Source: Sipunculus nudus (lineage: Eukaryota; Annelida; Sipuncula; Golfingiida; Sipunculidae). From it: DNA of 64,000 nt. The translations under genes and the position numbers were made by a program. Positions 22,429-32,671 of this stretch are shown piece by piece. The notes under the pieces were generated by a model. It ran no database searches, was not told the DNA's origin, and saw nothing but the letters and a program-made list of their open reading frames with translations. The DNA is taken from NCBI GenBank assembly GCA_026874595.1, contig CM049322.1, forward strand, positions 29,763,340 to 29,827,339, read 5' to 3'. Position 1 is the first letter of the stretch. Every line of letters begins with the position of its first letter.

Positions 22429-22913
22429 AAACCAGGGTAAAGGGATTGAAGTTAACACTGTTGGACGGACAAACGGACTGACAGAGAGTATATCAATGCA
22501 ATCCCTTCTAAGCTATTTCTAAGAAAACCCATTGTAGTAGAGTTGATTCCGATACTGGTAGACAGACAAAGACATAAACACACAAAAAACAATACCTAGG
22601 GAACTGAGGCCCAGAGCGACATAAAGTATAGGGGGAAAACAGCTTCCTTTATCTCTGTATATATATGAGAAAATAAAAATATTTCAAAAAATGATAGCAC
22701 ATATACCGAATAAAGGGGAGTGATAAAGTGTTGTTTATAGAAAAGTATGTAATTCCTGGTCTCGCATATTATTATGGTTCAACCTCCTGGTGTCCCCCTC
22801 AATGTCCTCCCACGTATCCCAAAGCGAAATAAGCAGTATTTAGTTTACAGTGCTGACACCTATAGATTTTCAAATATATTATTGTACAGGAACAAATTTG
22901 AAATGGAGTTTCG

Positions 22914-22914
<1 letters not shown>

Positions 22915-22956
<42 letters not shown>

Positions 22957-22972
22957 TATATATATATATATA
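22915..22972. repeat. (AT)n microsatellite
   Basis: About 29 AT units, with one GC interruption. Confidence 0.95.
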
Positions 22973-23039
22973 ACCGTGAGGTGTTTCACTTACTGATAGT
23001 CGACGGTGTCGTGACCTTCAAACAGGCTCCATGTTAACG

Positions 23040-23520
23040 GCGATATGTAAATGTTAATTTTATGTACCTGACACTTGAGGAGTGAATCAAAACATGCACA
23101 TATCACATGATCTATGTTAACGTGTACTCTGTTCTGTGAAGCAATGTTGGCCACGCAGGATTCTTGATATAAGGTGCTGCTCCCTCACGGTAATCTTTGA
23201 TACTTACCGTTGTCTGCTCTTTTGTCCCTCTTGACACCTCATTTTTTAACTTAGCAGGTAAGAGACAATATTAAAAAAGGTATTGTGGATATTTGAACCC
23301 TCGCCCTTCGAAAAAAAGTTATATTATATCAAGCTTCTGATGGAAGATCGTTATCTATATGTGCATATTTATTCTATATATAATTAAGAGTGAACAAATG
23401 ATTGACATTGTTCTTAGATAATGAAAAATCATTTGCACCATGCCAGATGATTAACACTGACTTTTTTGTGCATATAAATGAAAGTGTTCTCTGTTCGACA
23501 ACTGACCCTTTGACAGATTC
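23040..23520. other. No exon recognised downstream of the 23.6-kb signal exon
   Basis: In the minus direction this follows the signal exon at 23,525, but no Ig exon or remnant is visible here or anywhere down to 14.4 kb. Confidence 0.55.
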
Positions 23521-23524
23521 ATAC

Positions 23525-23603
23525 TTCCACTTTCAGCCTTCTCATCTAATAATACAGTAGCTATGATAACAGCAATGACCAGGATGTTTATCATCATATC
23601 CAT
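23525..23603 (-). CDS. Orphan signal-peptide exon (IgSF-type)
   Basis: ATG at 23,603 opens 26 codons, MDMMINILVIAVIIATVLL followed by DEKAESG. This is a strong hydrophobic leader with a polar end. The exon stops at A|GTATGA in phase 1, the phase used by all introns of genes A and B. An acceptor-like ctgttttcag lies just upstream. No V exon follows before the gene A leader at 14.4 kb. It could be an alternative first exon of gene A or the stump of a lost gene copy. Confidence 0.5.
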
Positions 23604-23924
23604 AATCTTGGTTTCATGGCTGAAAACAGAGGTTAAATATGGTAATAGTACATTGTCAAGGAATACTTGTTAACCTCACACGCGCACACACATGTGACAT
23701 TCTCCTTCTTTCAAATACATACATAAATACCTGAGTAAAGATAGGATTTGTTTCAAACGTCTTAGAAATGATCTTTAATGAAATCAGATGCAGACATCAC
23801 TGTAGAAGAGAAAACGGGCAAAGTATTATTAAATGATCCCAGAAGAGATGATATATCAATATCTTCAACACATATGTGGTGACTTTGACAACTCGCTTAT
23901 TTGCATTAACTTCGTGCATCCTCG

Positions 23925-24110
23925 TATCTAAAATGTAAGACATATTATGATATATAAGCCTTTTTTATGATACGAATGACGTGCAGACGGTGACACCAGG
24001 CACTCTTTATTCACCGGGATATTGTGACGTGATGTAAGTATCTCCAAGAGAATAAACAGGTACACACCAATACAATGTCAGCTACAGCCCCCTGGTGGCC
24101 AAATGTTTGC
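23925..24110 (-). promoter_or_regulatory. Duplicated upstream block with CTCF-like motif, copy 1
   Basis: Shares ordered words (acatattatgatat, tgacgtg, tgtgacg, gtaa-tatc, tgtcagctac) with blocks at 29,883-30,045 and 30,575-30,760. It contains ggccaccagggggct on the minus strand (24,086-24,100), close to the bilaterian CTCF consensus. It sits about 320 bp upstream of the orphan signal exon, so it may be that gene's promoter or boundary element. Confidence 0.5.
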
Positions 24111-24296
24111 TATGTTTAAAAAACAGTGTATCACCACAGCTAGGGGAATTTATTAGACTACTGGCTATTCCTGCTGTTCAGTACAAAACAAGCGTGTTCC
24201 TTTTACTAGTAGGCTTTCTTTAAAGAAATACTGGTACACCCTTATTGTTTGGCATTTTTGCTACATCCGGGCTGAGTGAAAAAAATCTACATATTT

Positions 24297-24634
24297 TGGT
24301 TACTTCCTTGATCTCATTCTTTCTCTTTTTTTTTCTTCCTGATTCTCTCTTTGTCCTTCTGTCTCTCTTCTTATTCCTTCTTTTCAGTTTAAAAATACCT
24401 AGCCTTTATTTTAATTCCTCTTCCTCATTTTGCTCTCACATACGCACACACATTCTCTCTCCCCTCTCTCTCACACAGTTTACAAACATACTCTCTTTTT
24501 TTCTCACACTGTTTTCTTTCTCCATAACTTACTTTCACTATCTTTCTCTCTTGATCAAGTAATTCGATCCCTCTTTTCCATCTCTCTCTGTCTCTCCATC
24601 TCTCTTCCTCCTCATAAACAGTATACTCTCTCGG

Positions 24635-24686
<52 letters not shown>

Positions 24687-24870
24687 ATTTGATTCTTTAA
24701 TTTGATATTCTTACTGATCTACTCTCTGTTCCCTTTATTTCTTGGCCCTCTGTTTTAAACCTTTTGTTTTATCTAATACAATCTCGATTTTTCTCTTTTA
24801 TTCCTCTACTTTCTCCTTGTTTTTCTTCTCTCTACTCATTTCTCTCATACTTTTAATTTTATTTCTGTGA
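24297..24870. repeat. Long polypyrimidine tract with (TC)n core
   Basis: About 570 bp with very few purines on the plus strand, centred on a perfect (TC) run at 24,639-24,682. The open frames of Ser/Leu/Phe in it are compositional artefacts. Confidence 0.9.
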
Positions 24871-25099
24871 CCTTACCTGCGGCCTTATATTGATAGGATG
24901 TTTCCAGATTTTGTGGTACTCTGCTTTCGTGGATTTAAGAAATAATTAAAGTGAAGTGGACAGCCGAAATACGATGTGATGAGGAAGCCTTTTGTCGTCT
25001 TCAACAACGACCCCAGTTTTAGTTTATCCATATTTCAATCTTTCATTCATTTTAGAAGTTGGTGCATAAAAAGATAGTCTGAGTCAAAAACGGAAAACA

Positions 25100-25830
25100 A
25101 AAAGTCCTCGACTACGCAAACCGTGTTTGGAGAAGATCAATGACATCAGTCAAAGTTAGAGGCACCAGCTTGAAGATGGACAGTTGGTGATGCTTGCATT
25201 AGACTTTACTATATTGGAAGAGGCTACAAACAGAACGGACAACGTACTTGTCATGACGGACTCATTTAGTATATGGGCAGTTGCTGTACCTACAAGAGAT
25301 CAAACCGCTAATATAGTAGCAAGAATCTTAGTAAAAGAATGGTTCTTACGTTTTGCTGCAACAGCCAGACAAGGCACTGGTCAAGACTTTGAAAGTCAAC
25401 TAATGAAACGGGTTTGTCACCTGTATGATACCAAGAAAACCAGTACAAAGTATATCATCGGCAGTCCAGCCGATAGTGTGAAAGGTTAAATGCTATCATG
25501 CATGACCTGCTACGGACCTTACCTCCACAAGCAAAGCGCCGATGGCCTGAACACCTCACGAAGATGCTTAATGCTAATAATACTACACCCCACATAAGCA
25601 ACGCCTTTCCCATCTTTCTACCTCTTACATGGAAGAGACCCAAACTCCCCATTGACAACCTTCTTGGCCCAGACAAGGAATCTCAAACTGCCAGTGTAAA
25701 TCAGTGGATGTCTCATGCCTCTCATATGTTTTGCCAACGACAAGGCCCCGACGGGGTGCCATGGCCCAATATAAGCATTAGAGTAAATGCCGACGACAGT
25801 AAACAAGTGGCCCAAGGGCCATGACGCTCA
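25100..25830 (+). pseudogene. Ty3/gypsy integrase fragment (element 3)
   Basis: One frame reads LALDFTILEEATNRTDNVLVMTD (first catalytic Asp region), then FSIWAVAVPTRDQTA, ILVKEWFLRFA and GTGQDFESQL (normally the S-D-Q-G-x-x-F-E motif; the catalytic Asp is gone). After a shift MHDLLRTLPP (about 25,498) and RRWPEHL follow, then FYLLHGRDP in another frame. It is an integrase core plus C-terminal piece, with no RT, gag or LTR nearby. Dead copy. Confidence 0.82.
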
Positions 25831-26029
25831 GCTGAATTCAGGGAGCCTTGAACAATAGGTGAAATGACTCCCAGAAAGCTTAAAATCATGCAGTTTACCA
25901 ATAGACCTTAGGTATAGGTTACAGTGACCTTATTCCACATCAAACTGCTACCATTTGTGCAAACGGACAAATAGAGTGTTAAAATCATGTTCTTACACAC
26001 AGATTGCAGAATATTGGTCAAAGTAAAAT

Positions 26030-28510
26030 TATTTAAGGTTTCCAATGAGATTTTGTATGGTCCTCCCTGAAAGTCATGTATGAGGTTTCTATGCCAAGTG
26101 GATACAATTTTTGCCCGATCTGACCCACTGAATTCTTAACTGAATGACACCATAGCTAAGAAACTAATTTTGTCGGTCTGAAAATAGAGAAAAAATGCAT
26201 AAAAACTAGAATACAGGCAGTCCATCAAATCACAGGAGCATGGGCTCAGGCATGGAATAACTCCTGATCTGTCAGCCCTCAAATCTGCTGGCATCGCAGA
26301 TGGCAAAGTGTAGCAAGACTTTGGAAATACCAGCTTTTGCAGAGGTGTAATATGTCATACTCATAAATACATGCAAAAATACAAAACTAGATGACACCAA
26401 AGCTAATTAAGAAACTAATTTTGTCAGTCCCAAAAATTTCTCAGTCCAACCGTCATGATTTGTCTGGTTAACAGACGACCACATCTTTGAAGATCCCGAA
26501 AAAATAGAGAAAAAAAATTCGTATAAATTGGAAATAAAATACAGGTAGTGCCACTGTTTCTGTTGAAACTAAAGAAAGAGTCCCTGATCAATATGCATGC
26601 AAAGAATCATGCTGAATCAATGCATTTAAAAAATTTACCTACTAGAGCTTTTGTATCAAATTTTGTATCAAATTTTTAATTATTCTGAGGGGTACTTCTG
26701 AGCCCCATAGCTCGGAGAATATGGGTAACAGAGACCTAATTTCGGGTTTCCACAGAGATATATTCATGAACCTGCTTTGATGTCAAGTTAGGAGATTCCA
26801 TGTCCAGCGGTTAAGAATTGTGCCATGTTAACAGTTGAGTTACATTGCAGATCTAAAAAAAAAAACAAAAAAAAAAATAATAAAAAATTGAAAAAATACA
26901 GGTGGCACCACCAGTCTGCAGGAGGTGATGGAACACCCCATGATCAATGTTCATGCACATAATCATGGTGATCAATGCAGTAGTTATTCAGATACTTGAG
27001 CTTTTGTATCAAAAATTTTGATTATTCTTGGGGGTACTTCTGAGCCCCATAGCTGGGAGAATATAGGTAACAGAGACCTAAATTCAGGTTTCCAAGGAGA
27101 CTTTTTATGGGCCTCCCTGCATGTAAAGAGAGGAGATTCTAGGTCCAGTCGTTACGATTTGTGCCCTGTTAACAGATGACTGCATCTTAAGAGGTCTCAA
27201 AAAAAGAGAAAAAAATTCGTAAAAATCGAAAAAATACAGGTGGCGCCACCATATTGCAGCAACTGATGACACAGTCCATGATCAATATCCATGCAAAGAA
27301 TCTTGATGGTCAATGCATTAGTTGTTCAGATACTTGATCTTTTTTATCAAATTTTCCATTATTCTGGGGGTACTTCGGGGCCCCATAGCTCAAAGTTTAT
27401 GGGTAACAGAGTCCTAGTTTCAGGTTTCCAAGGAGACTTTTCATGGGCCTCCCTGCATGTCAAGAGAGATGATTCAAGGTCCAGTCGTTACGACTTGTGC
27501 CCTGTTAACAGATGACCGCATCTTGACCGCATATTAAGAGGTCTCAAAAATACAGAAAAAAAATTCGTGAAAATCGAAAAAATACAGGTGGCACCACCAG
27601 ACTGCAGAAACTGATGAAACATTCCATTACCAATATTCATGCAAAGAAACATATTGATCAATGCAATAGTTATTTAGTTACTTGAGCTTTTGTATCAAAT
27701 GTTCCATTATTCCGGGGGGTACTTCGGAGCCCCATAGCTCAGAGGTTATAAGGCAATAGAGACCTAATTTCAAGTTTTCAAGGAGAACTTCCATTGGCCT
27801 CCCTGCATGTCAAGAGTGAAGATTCTAGGTCCAGCCATTACGATTTGTGCCCTGTTAACAGATGACCGCATCTTAAGAGGTCTCAAAAAAGAGAAAAAAA
27901 TTGGTAAAAATCGAAAAAAATACAGGTGGCGCCATCATACTGCAGAATCATATTGATCTTTTGTATCAAATTTTCCATTATTTTGGGAGGTTTCTTCTGA
28001 GCCCCATAGCTCAAAGGTTATGGGTAACAGAGACCTAATTTCAAGTGTCCAAGGAGAACTTCCATAGGCCTCTCTGTATGTCAAGAGAGATGATTCTAGG
28101 TCTAGTCGTTAAGATTTGTGCCCTGTTAACAGATGACCACATCTTAAGAGGTCTAAAAAAAGAGAAAAAAATTCATAAAAATCGATGACACAGTCCATGA
28201 TCAATATCCATGCAAAAAATCATGGTGATCAATGCATTAGTTGTTCAGATACTTGAGCTTTTGTATCAAATTTTCCATTATTCTGGGGGTTACTTCGGAG
28301 CCCAATAGCTCAAAGAATATGGGTAACAGAGACCTGATTTCAGGTTTCCTAGGAGATTTTTTATGGACCTCCCAGGATGTCAAGTTAGAAGATTCCAGGT
28401 CTAGTGGTTACGATTTGTGCCTGTTAACGGACGGACAGACGGAGAGACCGACGGACGCCGGAGAAAGGGTGATCGCTATAGCTCAGATGACTTTCAGTCA
28501 GCTGAGCTAA
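26030..28510 (+). repeat. Tandem array, about 270-350-bp unit
   Basis: The phrase 'agccccatagctc' or a near copy occurs at about 26,701, 27,043, 27,378, 27,728, 28,000 and 28,299. With it recur 'ttttgtatcaaattttcc', 'gggtaacagagacctaa', 'cctgttaacagatgaccgc' and 'aaaatacaggtggc'. Spacing is 342, 335, 350, 272 and 299 bp, so units vary by internal deletion. Diverged partial units extend back to about 26,030. The last copy ends in a 'ggacggacagacggagaga' tail and 'cagctgagctaaaaac'. Short open frames inside are incidental. Confidence 0.9.
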
Positions 28511-28928
28511 AAACAATAAAAGCACAAAGAGAGCACAGACTTCCGCTAAGGCAGCTCATATCCTCTATATCCTCTCTAATTGACCCCGCGACAATATTGT
28601 AGGATAAAGCAGCTGTTACATCTCAGAGTCACGTGTCAGATCACGTGAGTCAAAACAGCTGATCATTGTTTACATCTAAGCACGTAAACTTCCTGGTCTC
28701 TGTCCTTGACCTTCTAAATATGTGCCGTTAATATTACCGTCAGCAGGCGACACCTGTAGGTGGATCGATAAACGATTTGTATGAATGCTTTATCAAATTA
28801 TATATGGCAAGCCATATATTTTAAGAAGAGAAAGAGGATGTATCATGTATGATAATATGGTAGGCGGTGTCAGATTTTCGCTGATCAGTTTGTGTCTTTA
28901 AGACAAAGCCGTTTTCTCTGACTCATAC
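28511..28928. other. No gene recognised
   Basis: Sequence between the tandem array and the signal-exon relic. It contains 'agtcacgtgtcagatcacgtgagtc', an inverted repeat around two CACGTG-like words near 28,626-28,650, which could bind bHLH factors; this is only a motif match. Confidence 0.45.
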
Positions 28929-29015
28929 TTGCGGTTTCATCCTGATCAGATACTTTAGTTACCGCGATCAGGAGCTGGGCGGGAATGTTTATCAATATAA
29001 TTATATTCTTTGTGG
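28929..29015 (-). pseudogene. Start-less relative of the 23.6-kb signal exon
   Basis: Aligns with 23,525-23,603 across the leader and the donor: both have 'ataaacat', a hydrophobic stretch (here LINIPAQLLIAV), an acidic end, and A|GTATGA in phase 1. The ATG of the other copy is replaced (ATA ATT ATA TTG). An in-frame ATG exists only 80 bp further upstream and would give a non-leader-like N-terminus. Most likely a decayed duplicate exon. Confidence 0.5.
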
Positions 29016-29882
29016 TATGGCTGGCAACAATGGAATATAGTTTATGAAAATGAAATATTGATCCTGGAGTCTTTGTTACATAAAATAAATACACTCAAAC
29101 ATACACATTCTATGACATACACACACATGTATATAGAAATGGAAATATGATTGTTCATGTTCAGGATACACTTCAGACCCGAATACAAATATGATTTGTG
29201 ATGTACCTTATACGTATTGGAAATAATGATATTGGAAATAATGATATTTGTATCATTGTACATGTATGTGATTTTATAAATGATTCAAACTCATTTAGAT
29301 ATTACATAAATAATGATACAAGTAGTGAGGAATATACATTTTTTATCACGGATCACCGGGATAGGGCACTGCGTTGTTTTTCCAGTGAAGTAAAAGTACA
29401 AAGGTTTACGGCTGAGTCAGGATCTTTGTTATGTAATTTATCATATAACCTACACGAGTCTGCGGGCTGGCGCCATCTGGTGGTGCAACTCAAAGATGTC
29501 GTCAGATTTATCTGGATATGTCAGAGCCACCATTTTATATTGTCAACTATGCGAAATCAGTTTGCTAATTTTGATTACTTGTTTCATTGGTCAGCTTTTT
29601 CTGTGTTATCAATGCAGCCTTCATGTGAAGACAGGGTGGGGAATATTTAAATCAATATTTTTTCTACGGTAACTTATTTAACATGTTTCCCGAAACGTTT
29701 TTCAGAGAAGTTACTGAATGTATAACAATACCTCATTAAAATTTCACGACTGTCATATTAAAGAATAATGCTGAGATATCACAGAGAAAAATGTAAGTGT
29801 ATCAGTCTTGCATTTAAAGTACCATCCACTGCTCAAAGTTTTGGTTTTTTTTATGGATACGCTATGTCTTCTGTCCTAACTA
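29016..29882. other. No gene recognised
   Basis: A plus-strand 150-codon open frame (29,198-29,650) has no domain pattern and starts in a short repeated phrase (ggaaataatgata, twice). A 'ggcgccatctggtgg' word at 29,469 is a weaker CTCF-like or repeat-derived match. Confidence 0.5.
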
Positions 29883-30045
29883 TAGGACATCGATTATGAT
29901 ATATTTGCTAACAATGACATATCGACGAAGACATCGGTACTTTATGTAGGGCAAGTTGTTTTGCAATGTAATGTAAATATCTCCCACTAAAAAATAACCG
30001 AAGGCACAGCAACACTGTCAGCTACCGCCCCCTAGTGGTTAAATT
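29883..30045 (-). promoter_or_regulatory. Duplicated upstream block with CTCF-like motif, copy 2
   Basis: Collinear with copies 1 and 3. Minus-strand motif ccactagggggcggtag at about 30,022-30,038, followed by the shared word ctgaca. Lies about 870 bp upstream of the start-less signal exon. Confidence 0.5.
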
Positions 30046-30574
30046 GTGCCCTTCATGTAAAAATATCTCGTGCTGGGTTTTATTCAACGAAAAATGTATG
30101 CTGCCGCATGTATGTATAAATCTAAGTAAGGGAATTGGTATAAAAAAATATGATCTGCTCTGGCTTGTGGTATCAATAAACTTAATTGACTAGTTCGTAG
30201 TGAAATGAAAGTTATTCGATAAGGTAAGGTGTTATATATTCCCCTTGGTTAGATGGTTTGTTTGTCTGTTTTTTTCTTGTCTGCATGTGTCATTAGCTGA
30301 ACAAGAAAAAAATATGTACGGTACAAAAATATAAATAACACATACATAATTTTAAATTGCCATGGTGGACTCACACGTGACACTAATGAAAACTTTAACA
30401 TGAAGGGGTCATTTGGCCAATCGATAAATCTTGTATATGACTAATTTACAAAGAACCCATGTCTGAAGTTTTGTATACTCTCACGGAATATACTGCAATA
30501 CTTGGCACGGCTTATAACCTGACTTTGTTCTTTGGCTTATTTTCTTTAGGTTTGGCACCGTAACGTCTCTTCAA

Positions 30575-30760
30575 TCATGAATGTAAAACATATTATGATA
30601 TAAGCATTATATCATGATAAACATGACGTGGAGACAGTCACGCCTTGCATGTTTAATAGACCAAGATGTTTTGTGACGTTGTGTAAATATCCCCTGCTGT
30701 GATCAAAACACTGTAAGTGGCACTGTCAGCTACCGCCCTCTGGTGGCAGAAAGTTCTGTA
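30575..30760 (-). promoter_or_regulatory. Duplicated upstream block with CTCF-like motif, copy 3
   Basis: Shares 'aaaacatattatgatata' and 'tgacgtg' with copy 1, and 'actgtcagctaccgccc' with copy 2. Minus-strand motif tgccaccagagggcggta at about 30,731-30,748. No signal exon follows before copy 2, so this looks like a tandem duplication of the block alone. Confidence 0.5.
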
Positions 30761-32470
30761 TGGTTGTTTAAGATAAGATGACAATCTTGAACAATATTTG
30801 TGTTATAATTTAGTATAAAGGCGACAAAAGTAAAACCTTTATAACTAGATAAATGTTTGATATTTCTTCTTTTTAATACAAAGAGAACCTTTATAAAGGG
30901 GGATTGTCAAATATTATTTTCAGATTAAAATATATAATGTACTTTGTCATTATATATTAGTTTAATTGTAATATAACTGCGTTATTCGAATATTCGTGCA
31001 TTATATGGTTTTAATATTATTTTTCTTCGATGTTAATGTCTATTGCATTTCTTACAAACAAATTTCATAACGTACAACGGCTTATAACATGTGCCGTTTA
31101 AAACAGATATTGTCAATAAATAAAAATGTTTCCAATGAAAACACATGCGCGCACACACACACACACACATTTATCCTCTATTTGCATTGTTTTGTACCGG
31201 CCGTAATGAGCGAAGCTTCACTCTTTATATTAAGATAATGAATAAAATCACCGATTATACCGGTTATTGATTTAATCATTGAAAACCCGCTTCCCCTAGT
31301 TTTGATTCAGTATTTATTCGCTATCGACCATGTTCGTCCATGTTAATAAATAACATGTTAGGGTTTTTTTTTTTGTTCGAGCTCACACATGATGAATTAA
31401 AATGGAACATTGAATGTCAGGAGCTTTAAATAGTTGGCAAGTAAACATCTCACTTTAGAGCAATTTATAACTGAATTCCAGTTGTTTGGACACCTACTTT
31501 GTGGTCGATCACACCTACAAGACACATTTAGAGTACTGTGAACATATTTATCTGTTAAACCTCCTAGTAATAACAGTAATATCAACAACAAAGTGTACAT
31601 TTTAGCTAAGCTGACAGAAGGTCATCTCAGCTATAGCAATTACCCTTGGTCTGATGTGAGTCCGTTCGACCGTCCGTGATCAAGGCGTAACCGTTAAACC
31701 TATAATTTTCTAAAATAAAGGGGCCCATTCTGTTATCTTGCGTGTATATTTTTTTTGTTTATTTATTTTATATCAAAGATGTTTACCAGGATGGCCCATT
31801 CAGCACAATATGCTGATTTTTAATAGGGTCCTGAGTCCAGTTAACATTTCAATTGTATACACATAAAAGCCAGTTTATGTAAAAATGTAAAATGCTGAAC
31901 CTATAGCATGAAGATAAACACATGAATAGTACGCGAATACCTACATAGATGTCTAAGATAATTGTACACTCTAGGATATTAATTAAAACATATACAACAA
32001 TATGCAAAAAGAGAATATGACAATGGCAAACATTAGGTAAGTATACATAAATTATAAAATGTTCTTTTACATTAAACTCTATATAAGGGCATAAAAAGTC
32101 TCTGTCAAAGTCAGGAATCCAACTAAGTGGCAACTGATCCCCAAGACAAGGGTAAGCATAATATGTAACAGACATATGTATAAGTGTACATCTAATTATA
32201 AAATGTTAGGTGGCGTCGATAAAGTGTTTTCTATTTCAAGGCTGACTTGAAAATAACTTGATAAAAGCCAGGGATCGGGATAATAAAAACTAGACATTAA
32301 CACATAAACGAAAATACAAATCATGATAAATGTGAACTCATTGGCTATAAACTAAAACAATACAGAATATGTTTAAATTACGATACATCTAATAAAATGA
32401 CAAATTTCAGGTAAGAATATATATAATTATAAAATGTTCTGTATCGAACTTTTGTACAAGTATGAATAGT
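30761..32470. other. No gene recognised; repeat debris
   Basis: Contains a (CA)n run at 31,147-31,168 and an inverted copy of the 'gctgagctaaaa' repeat tail at about 31,602-31,660. Three loosely related segments share 'ctaattataaaatgtt' near 32,050, 32,195 and 32,425. No exon supported. Confidence 0.5.
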
Positions 32471-32473
32471 ACA

Positions 32474-32671
32474 AATGAAGGTTATCTCTTGCAGGAGCGG
32501 ATCCAGGATTTGGGGAAAGGAGGCGACCAACCCAGGAGGACTGGAGACAAAGCCTGAAAATGGGCCCTAGGTCCGGAAAGGAGGGCCCTTAAAAAAAAAG
32601 GTTGCTGCTGGTGCGAAAAATAGGGGGGGGTCTGGACCCCCTGGACCCTTCCCCTGGATCCGCATCTGTCT
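32474..32671. mobile_element. Short inverted-repeat element (MITE-like)
   Basis: The left end reads caggagcggatccagg; the right end reversed reads cagatgcggatccagg, giving terminal inverted repeats of about 16 bp. The interior is GC-rich with 'gtctggaccccctggaccc'. A 'tcttg' word adjoins both ends, possibly a short target duplication. No coding capacity. Confidence 0.6.

Noticed and set aside
22271-23037. Frames with long Tyr-Ile runs
   Set aside because: Translation of AT dinucleotide arrays.
24245-24687. Two plus-strand frames rich in Ser, Leu and Phe
   Set aside because: Pure consequence of the polypyrimidine tract.
29198-29650. 150-codon plus frame
   Set aside because: No signal peptide, domain or splice context; starts in a small tandem phrase; flanked by IgSF leader debris on the other strand.
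31397-31600. 67-codon minus frame with a leucine-rich leader and five cysteines, resembling a secreted peptide
   Set aside because: Its ATG and leucine run lie in the tail of a dispersed repeat (inverted gctgagctaaaa motif followed by ttg/tta repeats), so the leader is repeat-derived. No homologue or supporting exon was seen.
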